Below are positions 38,161 through 46,805 of a DNA stretch of 64,000 bases, piece by piece. The stretch is from Pythium myriotylum. Its lineage: Eukaryota > Oomycota > Peronosporomycetes > Pythiales > Pythiaceae. The translations under genes were made by a program, and so were the position numbers. The notes under the pieces are model-generated. The model ran no database searches and had not been told where the DNA came from. It saw only the letters and a list, made by a program, of their open reading frames with translations. The first letter of the stretch is position 1; every line of letters starts with the position of its first letter. The DNA is taken from positions 1,116,001 to 1,180,000 of the forward strand of contig JALJCQ010000015.1 of the NCBI GenBank assembly GCA_023091665.1, written 5' to 3'.

Positions 38161-39460
38161 TCATTTCTTGCGAGACTGAAACTTCAAAATGGCATCCATG
38201 CATTCTGGACCAAGCCACAGCTTTTTGAGAACGTCGCATTCACGTCGGTTGACTTCTTTGAGTTCTGCAATCCATGAGGGGGAGCGAATCAGGCCCTTTG
38301 CTCTCTTCATCGAGATCGGGTACCGCGAGAGGAGCAAACTAATCAGCAAATAGCACAAGTAAGCTACGTGTCCGGAAGCATGCATCAACAATGGCAAACT
38401 TACTTGACTTTTTGTTGGACCTTCGCGTCGAAGTCTGCTACTCCGAAGGAAGCAGTTGCGAAGCCAGAAGTGACTGCGTCCTGAGCTGTCATCTTCTCTC
38501 CAAGCAACAGCATAGCATTTGATCGTGCATTGCCCATTATAAGGGGAAAGAGCACGGACGAGCAAGCCTCCGGTGACTGGCCAAGCGCAGTGAACGGTGT
38601 GTGGAAGGTTGCAGACTCTGACACGTATACCAGATCACACAGCGCTAGCGTTGTCACGGCAATACCCACGGCAGGGCCTTGAACTGCGGCAACCACAGGT
38701 TTCGGATATTCAATGAACGAATTCACGAATGTTTCGAGCAATTTGGCACCATCTTCCGCCATCTCGTCGAAACTCTGCCCGGTTGCCGCCGTGAACATTG
38801 ACAAGTCATTTCCGCTCGAAAATGTCGAGCCAGCGGACTTCAGAAGGACGGCCTTGACGTTGTCGTTCGTGCTGGAGGTCTGTAAAGCCTCGATGATACC
38901 GCTATACATACCGCGGTTGATGGCGTTGTGTCGTGACGCACGATTGAGCTGGATAGTGAGCAACCCAGATTCCCTATCAATACATTTCACGTCAGATTTC
39001 GTCAAGACCACTGCTGTCCAAAGCAGCCCACGCACGAGATTTCGACGAGTAGATCGTCCGAGCCTCCTGTGACGGGCGTCGACGAAGTGCTCGCAGCTTT
39101 GGATGCCGCCTCAGGGTCCGATGGGTCGACTCCGTGCTGGCGCGCGAGGTCGTCGATGATGGCGATGTACTTGTGCATGGCTTCTTCCTGGCTCATGTCG
39201 CCCAGCTTGGTCCAGGCGTCCCACTTGGCCTTGCCCACGAAGTCGAGCATGCCAGGCTTGGGCGTCGTGTTCTTGCCGACGTTTGCCTGCTTGAAGAGCG
39301 AGTACATCTGCAGCTTGGCATGGTTGTCCTCCAGCGGCGGCAGGGACTTGCCCAGCGCGACCTTGCGCTCGAACTCGTCGCGGATCGATGCGCCGGAGCT
39401 CAGCTGGCGCCACGCGAGCGCCCGCGGCGCGAAGACGCGCGTCGAGAGCGTGCGCAGCAT
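38161..39460 (-). CDS. ECI2: ACBP-ECI2 fusion: enoyl-CoA delta isomerase
   Basis: Exons (minus strand): 39460-39036, 38973-38404, 38338-38161; 390 residues. Intron 1 (62 nt, gtgcgt...gatag, ctgac branch site) and intron 2 (65 nt, gtaagt...gattag) both restore conserved frames. The order of parts is as in animal ECI2. An N-terminal presequence (MLRTLSTRVFAPRALAWRQLSS) is followed by an acyl-CoA-binding domain (LQMYSLFKQANVGKNT ... AKWDAWTKLGDMSQEEAMHKY) and a crotonase domain (NRASRHNAIN, FSSGNDLSMF, GPAVGIAVT, TPFTALGQSPEACSS). The enzyme shifts 3-enoyl-CoA to 2-enoyl-CoA in beta-oxidation of unsaturated fatty acids. Human ECI2 ends in the peroxisomal SKL signal; this one ends SRKK, so a mitochondrial site is likely. 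Confidence 0.92.
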
Positions 39461-40580
39461 CGGTGACTGGACGTCTTCCGTCTCCCGAGATCTTGGACTC
39501 GACGTGAGCTGCTGGGATCGACGTGAAGAGGTGCACGGTTAGGAACCGTAATGATGGAGAGATACGTAACGTACCGGTACTGATACACATGCTGAAAACA
39601 GTGCCCAGTAAATTTGATGTTATGCTGACCCTAGATGGACACGGCATTGCTGGAAGAAGTCGCATCCATCGATGATGGGTCGAGACGGACAGTCGAGGCT
39701 TCCGCGTGACATGAATGGGTGCTGGGCCAGCTGCGCGACTGCAGCAACAAAAAAAGCAGTCCTCCCTCTGGTCCTCGTCTCCTGGCCGGAGCACGCGGCT
39801 GCGCAATTAGCCGACCGACTACTCGCGTCACGTAAAGTTGCGGCGTCGAATCTCTTTTCTTGTTGAACTTGTGATCTATTTCTCTTTCTCTCTGTCGCTT
39901 CGAATTGGAAGAACGCATGCCAAGCCGGCCCGCTTGCGTAGACGGCAGAGAGTAGGGAGCGCACTCGCCTAGTTTGTCCCACAACTCACCCTTCCCATGC
40001 AGTACGTAGCTTTAATTCTCGCGTACAGTACGGGGCTTTGTTTGATCAATCAAAGCGGCATCGGGCGCTTGAAGAGACTCAACCGTCGGTGTGACACCTG
40101 GTGTGGATGGGTCCTCCACCGCCTTGATTCGTCTAGCGGTACAGCAGGGGGCAAACACGCTTGAGCAGTGGTACGGTTGCATTTTGTCTCAGCCATCTGC
40201 GAGTCCGTGGTGCCACAACTTGACACGAAGCACCTCTGGGGAGCGAGTCCCGCACGACCGACTCAGCGTTATGCTAAGACCACGATTGATGGAAAGGGGG
40301 GGGGGGGGGGGGGGGGGATGAGTTTACGTCGATCACAACGTCCACGACGACCGTGTGGACCAGCAAAGCTTGGCAGACTGAACAAAGAATCGTAGCAGTC
40401 AATTGTCGCACGCACTACGCAGTGCGAGCACCCACCACCGAGTCTCGAGAGACCAACAAGCCGCGAGTTTCTTTCGGGTTGTGTACACCCATCCAGTCGC
40501 ACATAGCCGGTGCAGAAGCCAGTACAACTTCCTTAACGGATACGAACTTGCCATTGTCTGCCTCGTGGCAGAAGGCAACC
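39461..40580. other. 1.1-kb spacer with a poly-G tract
   Basis: The spacer separates the ECI2 gene (minus) from array paralog 3 (plus) and holds both promoters. No frame in it looks coding. A 22-bp G homopolymer lies near its right end. Confidence 0.45.
40296..40317 (+). repeat. 22-bp poly-G homopolymer
   Basis: An uninterrupted run of 22 G (poly-C on the other strand) lies 264 bp upstream of paralog 3. It could form stacked G-quadruplexes, or its length could be a sequencing artefact. Confidence 0.9.
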
Positions 40581-41807
40581 ATGATGGAGTGGTGGGACGA
40601 CGACCCGGAGCTGCTCGGCGCGACGCTCGGGATGCTCGCGGCCTGGGAGGGCGGCGGCAGCACGCCCGTCGCGCCCAAGAGCCTCGCGGGCGGCGACGAG
40701 AGCAGCACGGCGTCGTCCGACGGCGGCGAGAGCGCGCCGAGCCGCGGCCGCAGCGTCAACGTCAGTCGCGAGCGGCGCAAGCAGGAGGTGCTCGCGCTGC
40801 GCAAGAAAGCGGCCGACATGCAGCGCAAGCTGGACGAGCTGCGGCGCCGCCGAGAGGCGATGCTGCGCCCCCACTACCGCGACCCGAGCAAGTCGCAGCT
40901 CGTGTCCGTGGCGCCCGTGTGGGAGAGCATCGCCACGCGCCAGTTCCAGGCGCGCCGCAAGTCGGAAGCTCAGAACCTCAAACTCCGAGGCATGCTCGCG
41001 GCTCAGGCACGCGTAGCCGAAGAACTCATGCGGATGATCCAGCGCGCACAGCACGAATCGGCGTTCGCGTTGCCCAAGCAGATCGCCCTCGAGGCGAGCC
41101 AACGCATTAGCAAGGAGGAGCAGATCAGGTTCGTGGACGCTCTCCGCTCCCAAGAGCCAACTTTTTTCGCGTCGACCAAGTTTTGGAAAGGCCCGTTGCG
41201 GTTCTCGGAGATGGACACGATCAGGTGTGAGGGGCTCGAGGTAGAAGGATACTTGTGGACGAGCACGGCGTTACCATGCAGCGTCTCACGGGTCGAGGCC
41301 GCGACGTGGGCGATGTTCGAAGATGATACAAGCTATGATGATACGATCGGCACATACGAGCAATGTCACCAATCAACGAGTGATACAATCTACCTCGCAT
41401 TCACATCTACAGCCAAAATTGGCGGATCAAATGGCAAAATCTGCGGAAAGTGGTTGGTGAAGCGATTTGAAGGAGACGGCACGCAGCGTCTTCTCGTCTC
41501 TCACAGCTTCTCTGAGGTAGAAGGATTTCATAATGAACTGGACCACGCGCTCATAATCGATGAGGTACAGGTTCGGATCCTTGATGTCCACGAACTTGGC
41601 CATAAGCACTTGGCTCAGCCGCTGACTGCAATTCAGCATTCGCGACGCGTCCGGATCAACTTCAGCGAGAACCGGGACTGGCCGGATCCGAGTCGCATGA
41701 AGGTTCTCATGCGAGACTACTTGCAGCAGACACTTCAAGAGCTATTGTGGGCTGACCAGATGATTGAGAATTTTCTCCTTGGTCTCGGCCAGCTGCGGAT
41801 TGAGTGA
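40581..41807 (+). CDS. Array paralog 3
   Basis: 408 residues, no intron. The frame is open upstream to 40353, but the family start MMEWWDDDPELLGATLGMLA at 40581 is clear (accATG context, two consecutive ATGs). A Gly/Ser linker, the basic helix NVSRERRKQEVLALRKKA, a coiled coil and a START-like C-terminal region follow (LRFSEMDTIRCEG ... FTSTAKIGGSNG ... KWLVKRFEGDG ... LLVSHSFSEVEGF). The first third is much richer in GC at third positions than the last third. This is the most diverged C-terminus of the plus-strand group (VQVRILDVHELGH instead of SWVRLVDA.ELGH). Confidence 0.8.
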   Translation: MMEWWDDDPELLGATLGMLAAWEGGGSTPVAPKSLAGGDESSTASSDGGESAPSRGRSVNVSRERRKQEVLALRKKAADMQRKLDELRRRREAMLRPHYRDPSKSQLVSVAPVWESIATRQFQARRKSEAQNLKLRGMLAAQARVAEELMRMIQRAQHESAFALPKQIALEASQRISKEEQIRFVDALRSQEPTFFASTKFWKGPLRFSEMDTIRCEGLEVEGYLWTSTALPCSVSRVEAATWAMFEDDTSYDDTIGTYEQCHQSTSDTIYLAFTSTAKIGGSNGKICGKWLVKRFEGDGTQRLLVSHSFSEVEGFHNELDHALIIDEVQVRILDVHELGHKHLAQPLTAIQHSRRVRINFSENRDWPDPSRMKVLMRDYLQQTLQELLWADQMIENFLLGLGQLRIE

Positions 41808-42217
41808 ACGGTGATCCGCGAACAATTTTCGGTCAATCATGTAGTATATATTGAGGAGGTTGTAAATTGAATCAGGTGATCGTGGGAGTCCAATTGAATG
41901 ATCACATTCTCTGCACACTGGAACGGTATTACGGAGATAATGGCAAGATGCTCAAACGAACGATAAGCCGAGAACGCAATCTCCTGCACATTGGGGCAAA
42001 AGTTGTTCATGAAACGGTTCTGAAGACAAATAACAGGATGACCGAATGAGTATCAATTTGCGAACGCAAGCTGACCAAGCATCTTCATGGAGAAGCACGA
42101 GGTGATTTTTCAGCGGCGGACGCATCGCAGATCGTTTTAGATTCCGGCCAAAGTCAAGTTTGATCGGCTGGACTGTGGATCCTGTAACGTTATATGTGGC
42201 TGCTAAATCACTAATGG

Positions 42218-42367
42218 GCAGATTGAGAAGATAACCACGTTTTTGGCTACTGATACTCGGAGTCCCTGGCGATCCGGTACTGCGAGCCACAAATTAGCAG
42301 ATGGAGAAGATAACCACGTCTTTTGGCTACTGATACTCGGAGTCCCTGGTGATCCAGTACTGCGAGC
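42218..42367 (+). repeat. Two-copy direct repeat of about 70 bp
   Basis: Copy 1 (42218-42287) and copy 2 (42297-42367) read cagat(t/g)gagaagataacc ... tactgcgagc and differ at only a few positions, including a single-base indel after ccacgt. They are separated by 9 bp. No coding content. Confidence 0.85.
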
Positions 42368-42468
42368 AGAATGCTAGTGGTGCATGAGTGGCTTTCTGAT
42401 CGGACGGATCCCTGTGATGACGCTTTAGTCTAGATCATCCAGCGGAAGCATTGGGCTTGGTGATGAGT

Positions 42469-43056
42469 CTAGAATACAGTACCCAAAGCCTGCATCGAAT
42501 GTGAGTGATCTGCCTGCACAACAAGCTTCCAGCCACTCGCGACTTGAGCCTGAATCTCTTGATTCAGTATGGGAGCTGAGACGGGCAACTTGGTCGACGT
42601 GTGTACGGTCTCCAGGAAGAGGCCATCGGATTGAGTGCTGAACTTTGTAAAAACGAACTCGTGCGACACGTTCATCGGGATGGGTACAACGAGGCTGTGA
42701 TGTGTCAGGCTCTCCAGCACGAACAAACCCACGATACAGGCGCCCCCTTCCAGCCCAAAAATCGAGCAGATTTTTCCACCAGACCAGCGCTCCCATCTCA
42801 ACGTGAGAAACGCCTGGCGCAGGCGTGCGGGCATCCCACTGAGTGACGTATTGGGAACAAGACTCAGAAAGAGGAGGCTGGACACGAAGCGACGAGAGGA
42901 ACCACCTTTGTGAGACAACTCGGCGGCGGAAGAACGCCACCTGCCTTGAACGTCATTGACTTCCTGCGCATAAATCGGCCAGGCATCACTAGGAAAGCGC
43001 GATCTCATCCCTGCTCTTGCATGGTCTCGATCGTGGCCCGTTCGCTTCACCCACAA
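42469..43056 (-). CDS. Doubtful open frame with coding-like C-terminal part
   Basis: The frame gives 195 residues and no family match. Its last third (SLVVPIPMNVSHEFVFTK, LPVSAPILNQEIQAQ, VASGWKLVVQADHSHSM) has the balanced composition of a real globular protein, unlike the random frames nearby. The first half has two hydrophobic stretches and could be partly intron. It may be the 3' exon of a decayed gene. Reported with low confidence because no start, splice sites or motif confirm it. Confidence 0.25.
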   Translation of the reverse strand: MWVKRTGHDRDHARAGMRSRFPSDAWPIYAQEVNDVQGRWRSSAAELSHKGGSSRRFVSSLLFLSLVPNTSLSGMPARLRQAFLTLRWERWSGGKICSIFGLEGGACIVGLFVLESLTHHSLVVPIPMNVSHEFVFTKFSTQSDGLFLETVHTSTKLPVSAPILNQEIQAQVASGWKLVVQADHSHSMQALGTVF

Positions 43057-43114
43057 CCAGTCTCGCGTGTCCCAAAGGACTGGGTCTCGCTTTCGAGCCT
43101 AAAGCTCTCTCATT

Positions 43115-43130
43115 CTCATTCTTGAATTTC
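43115..43130 (+). promoter_or_regulatory. Initiator-like element of array paralog 4
   Basis: ctcattcttgaatttc fits the oomycete initiator plus flanking region closely (CTCATTC, then AATTT). It ends 4 bp before the ATG at 43135, so the leader would be very short. A second tcattctcattc lies just upstream. Confidence 0.55.
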
Positions 43131-43134
43131 AACC

Positions 43135-44385
43135 ATGGACTGGTGGGACGACGAACCGGAGTTGTTGGGGGCGACGCTTGGCATGCTCGCCGCCTGGGAT
43201 GGCAATCAACCCATATTTCACCACGACAAGATCTCCGCCATGTCTTCTACTCAGGCGATGAAGGATGAACCCCAGCTCGACTACCCTGGACTTGATAACA
43301 TACCAGTCCAGCGGTACCGGAGCGGCCGAAGCATCAACGTCAGCCGCGAGCGACGTCGCCAAGAGGCTTTCTACCTCCGGAAGAAAGTCGACGCTTTGCA
43401 ACACGAGCTGAGCGAGCGCCAGAGACGACGAGATGAGATGCTACAACCCCACTACCGTGACTCCAAGGAGCTCAAGCTCGCCACGGTGGCTCCAATATGG
43501 GAGACCATGGCTAGACGCCAGTTCCAGTCGAGGAAGAGATCAGAGCAACTCAATGCAGAGCTCAAGACGATGGTTTCTGTCCAGGCACGAATTGCTGAAG
43601 ACCTCCAGCGTGTACTCCAGCGAGCTCTTCAGGAGCGAGCCGTATCCACTACCAAGCAGCTCTCGTTCGACGTGAGCCTGAGGATGACTCAGGACGAGCA
43701 AATCGCTCGACTCGAGAATCTCTGTTCTCAGTCTGAATCCGTCTTCGAAGCGTCCACCAAGTTCAAAGAAGGTCCGTTGCAATTTTTCGACATCCAGATC
43801 GTCGAAGACAAGGGACTCGAGAAGGTGATCGAAGTACGCGGCGGCAACGTCGTCCCATTCAGCGTACAGCGAGTCGAGGAAACAATGTGGACGTTCTTCC
43901 AGAATGACTCACCTCCCAGTGATGACGACGAAGTTTACGAGAAGACCCACGAGGCGACGGATAACACGATGATCACGACCTTCACGTCCACATCATCAAT
44001 GGGAGGATCCGTGCGAGGTACACTGCGAGGGAAGTGGGTTCTGAAGCGTCTTCCTGTCGACGGGGGTAAGCAGTGTCTGCTAGTGTCACACACGCTGTCC
44101 GAGCCAGAAGGCTTCAACAACGAACTCGACCGTGCGGTCATCGATGAGGACTCATGGGTCCGTCTTGTGGACGCGGGCGAACTTGGTCACGATCTGCGTG
44201 GATCCCCACTGACTGCGATACAGCACGTGCAACGCACTCGGATCACCTTCCATCAAAAGAATGGACAGCCAGATCTCGAACGCGTCGAGGAACTCACGGC
44301 ACTTTACATGAAGCAGATCGAGGACGAGTCTAACTGGGTCCAGATAGCTCTTGAGAACGCTCTTCTCAAGGGACCTGTCGACTGA
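43135..44385 (+). CDS. Array paralog 4
   Basis: 416 residues, no intron. It has the full family layout: MDWWDDEPELLGATLGMLAA, an acidic linker, the basic helix NVSRERRRQEAFYLRKKV, a coiled coil (VDALQHELSERQRRRDEM), the helical block MARRQFQSRKRSEQLNAELK and the START-like region LQFFDIQIVEDKGLEKVIEV ... TFTSTSSMGGSVRG ... SWVRLVDAGELGHD. It ends in a long helix (ELTALYMKQIEDESNWVQIA). It is closest to paralogs 5 and 6 in the C-terminal part. Confidence 0.82.
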   Translation: MDWWDDEPELLGATLGMLAAWDGNQPIFHHDKISAMSSTQAMKDEPQLDYPGLDNIPVQRYRSGRSINVSRERRRQEAFYLRKKVDALQHELSERQRRRDEMLQPHYRDSKELKLATVAPIWETMARRQFQSRKRSEQLNAELKTMVSVQARIAEDLQRVLQRALQERAVSTTKQLSFDVSLRMTQDEQIARLENLCSQSESVFEASTKFKEGPLQFFDIQIVEDKGLEKVIEVRGGNVVPFSVQRVEETMWTFFQNDSPPSDDDEVYEKTHEATDNTMITTFTSTSSMGGSVRGTLRGKWVLKRLPVDGGKQCLLVSHTLSEPEGFNNELDRAVIDEDSWVRLVDAGELGHDLRGSPLTAIQHVQRTRITFHQKNGQPDLERVEELTALYMKQIEDESNWVQIALENALLKGPVD

Positions 44386-44894
44386 CGCCAGTCTGTATTG
44401 TATTATGTGGAGTTATCGTATCCGTACAGAAGCGTAATATGTTCTCCGTTCGATCTCGGTTATCATTCACCACCATCATCTCGTTCCACGACAACGCTGG
44501 GAACGGGACCACGTTAATCAAGTGAAGATGAATACCAGAGTGCTGTACCGGTATTCTCATCCTGCGAATATTTACCAATCCATCTCATGACTCGACAGAA
44601 CGTTGGACTCGTCCGTGTTTGGTCCGAGCTCAGCATCCGGCGCAATCACCCCAATGAAACTGCAACGTTTGCATCCGGCAGCTGACTGAAGTCGCTTGTG
44701 GTCAAGGCTGCGCGAGAGAGATGCGACCCAAAGGGTCTCCACTGGAATCACGCCGGACTCGGTCAATTTTGGTCCCACTGGATGCCACTCAGCGGATGGA
44801 CTCACGACACCCAACTTGAACCCCCCGACAGGGAAAGTCCAATGAATCGCCTGCTTCGAAATGTCCCAGGGGGTCCATCTTTTGACTCTTGCGA

Positions 44895-44910
44895 GCCCAT
44901 TCCATCTCCA
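44895..44910 (+). promoter_or_regulatory. Initiator-like element of array paralog 5
   Basis: gcccattccatctcca contains CCATTCC, the core of the oomycete initiator, 14 bp upstream of the ATG at 44924. The promoter of the interrupted gene thus looks intact. Confidence 0.45.
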
Positions 44911-44923
44911 ACTCTCTTCCGCG

Positions 44924-46132
44924 ATGGACTGGTGGGAGCAAGATCCGGAGATGCTGAGGATCCTCGCAGCCTGGGACGGCACGTTCCCCACGGCCGACAG
45001 CGAAAGCCTCGATAGCAACTCGCCTGTCGACGTGCCACAAGCGCTAATGCCCCTGCCGCTGACGGCGCCAAAGCGTAACGTCAATGCGAGTCGCGAGCGT
45101 CGGCGACAAGAAGTGCTCTATCTCCGCAAGAAAGTCGGCGTGATGGAGCGCAAGTTGGGTGAGCTGCGAAGCAGACGAGAGGAGTTGTTGCTTGTTCATT
45201 ATGGAGGCCCGCAGAAAACCCAGCTCGCGTCGGCGGCTCCTGTTTGGGAGAGTCTCGCCAAAAGCCAGTTTCAGGCAAGGAGGAAATCGGAGCGTCGCAA
45301 CGCCGAGTTGAAATCGATGCTCGCTGCTCAGGCTCGAGCGGCAGACGATCTCCGACGCGCGATCCAGCGTGTGCGGAAAGAGAGCAGCGTACCCTTACCA
45401 AGACCTGTAGCTTTCTCGGGCGTCCAACGCATGCGCGACGAGGACCAGGTCGCGCGCGTACAAATGCTCTGCTCGCAATGGTCGAACGTCTTTGCCAAGT
45501 CTCCGAAGTTTCTGAACGGCGCATTCCAGTTCTGTGACATGGAGATCGTTCAAGACAACGAACTCGACCAAGTTATCCAGATTTGCAGCAGCGACGTTGT
45601 ACCCTTCAACGTCGATCGCGTGGAGCAGATTGTGTGGTCGGTTTTCAAGGATGATACGCCTGTGGATGACGCCAACGCGTACAGGCAGTGCCACGAGGAA
45701 TCCGATGACATCATGACCACTGTATTCTCGTCGACTTCTGACCTCGGCGGAGCCAAGCAAGGAACTATCCATGGTAAATGGGTTCTTCGACGTCTCGCAG
45801 TCGATGGTGGTCAGCAACGTGTACTGGCTTTTCACTCGTTCTCGCAGCCTGAAGGATTTGGAAACGAGATGGATCACGCGGTCATTGAAGCTCATTCTTG
45901 AATCCGGATTGCTCGAGCAACGGACCTTCAGCTTGGTGTGTTGGACTCGTCGCTTACTGTGATTCAACACGTCCAGAGCACACGGCTATCCTTCACTGGC
46001 GTCTCCAACGACGAGATGAACTCGAGCCGTATAAAAGAGCTAACATTGGCCTTCCAGCAACAGATGAAGGAGGAGCTCGAGTGGGTAGACAGGGCGTTAG
46101 AGAACGCTCTCATGAATCGGGAGTCGGGGTAA
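44924..46132 (+). pseudogene. Array paralog 5 with an in-frame TGA at 45899-45901
   Basis: From the family start MDWWEQDPEML (44924) the frame runs to a TGA at 45899-45901, giving 325 residues, then continues open in the same frame to a TAA at 46130-46132. The sequence after the TGA (LTVIQHVQSTRLSF ... ELTLAFQQQMKEELEWVDRALENAL) is a clear family C-terminus. In paralogs 4 and 6 the codon at the stop is Trp in DSWVRL or DSWVRF, so TGG became TGA. There are no frameshifts or other stops over 400 codons, so the change is recent, or the stop is read through, or the base is wrong. A six-residue deletion in the N-terminal motif (LLGATL missing) is a second difference. If translated as is, the protein lacks the terminal helix of the START-like domain. 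Confidence 0.85.
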
Positions 46133-46805
46133 CATCAATCCAACAGCATTCCAGTCCTGTCTGCTGACTAGTGCGCACAGCAACCCTGGTCAACAGGGTG
46201 TGGCCCGCACTGAATCTTTCCTAGATGGAACGCTGCTTCTACGATGGACAAGGATTAGTCATGGCAGACTCATGTCAACTCACCTTCAAGGTCTCATCAT
46301 GACACTATCGTAGCGCCTGTTTGGTCAGTACCTCTCCAGTCCCGAGACCGTTGAGTCGGGCGACTGGCTCATGGCCTCCTGTTCTGCCTCCCTCTTGACT
46401 GCAAGTGTAGCTCCCGGTGCGACATCGCGGTCGTATGTGCGCACTGATTAGTCAGACACCTCTCTTCTGGGCGCCGAAGCCGGTTCAATCGGTCCAGACA
46501 AGCAGCCACTTAGTTTTTTCAACGATTATTTTACATGCCTCCCGCGCTTGAGAAACTTGGCTCGCCGTCTCTACCCCAGTTGTGCACCAAGACAGACGTC
46601 GGGCTGAACCATTCCGCCTGGGACAACTTGAACTGGGACTGAGGCGTTTCAATGACTTCCATCTCCTACTTGCACAAAAAAGGGACAGAAACCGGGAGCT
46701 CTTTTTTGCCAGGCATCACCCACAACAACGGACTCGCGTGTCCCAACGCACTCCTACCGCGCGTGTTCCGTCGCGTGAGTCCGAAGACTCATTTCCTCTT
46801 TAACG
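46133..46805. promoter_or_regulatory. Spacer and promoter region upstream of paralog 6
   Basis: 673 bp between paralogs 5 and 6 with no coding signal. Its right end carries the initiator-like site listed separately. Confidence 0.4.
46787..46802 (+). promoter_or_regulatory. Initiator-like element of array paralog 6
   Basis: actcatttcctcttta matches the initiator pattern CTCATTTC followed by a T-rich flank, 4 bp before the ATG at 46806. The position mirrors that in paralog 4. Confidence 0.5.

Larger units (their letters stand above)
41808..43134. other. 1.3-kb spacer between array paralogs 3 and 4
   Basis: It contains a two-copy 70-bp direct repeat and one minus-strand open frame listed separately. 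The right end holds the promoter of paralog 4. Confidence 0.45.

Noticed and set aside
45899..45901. TGA in paralog 5 as a selenocysteine codon
   Set aside because: The aligned residue is Trp in paralogs, not Cys, and no hairpin resembling a SECIS element was noticed downstream.
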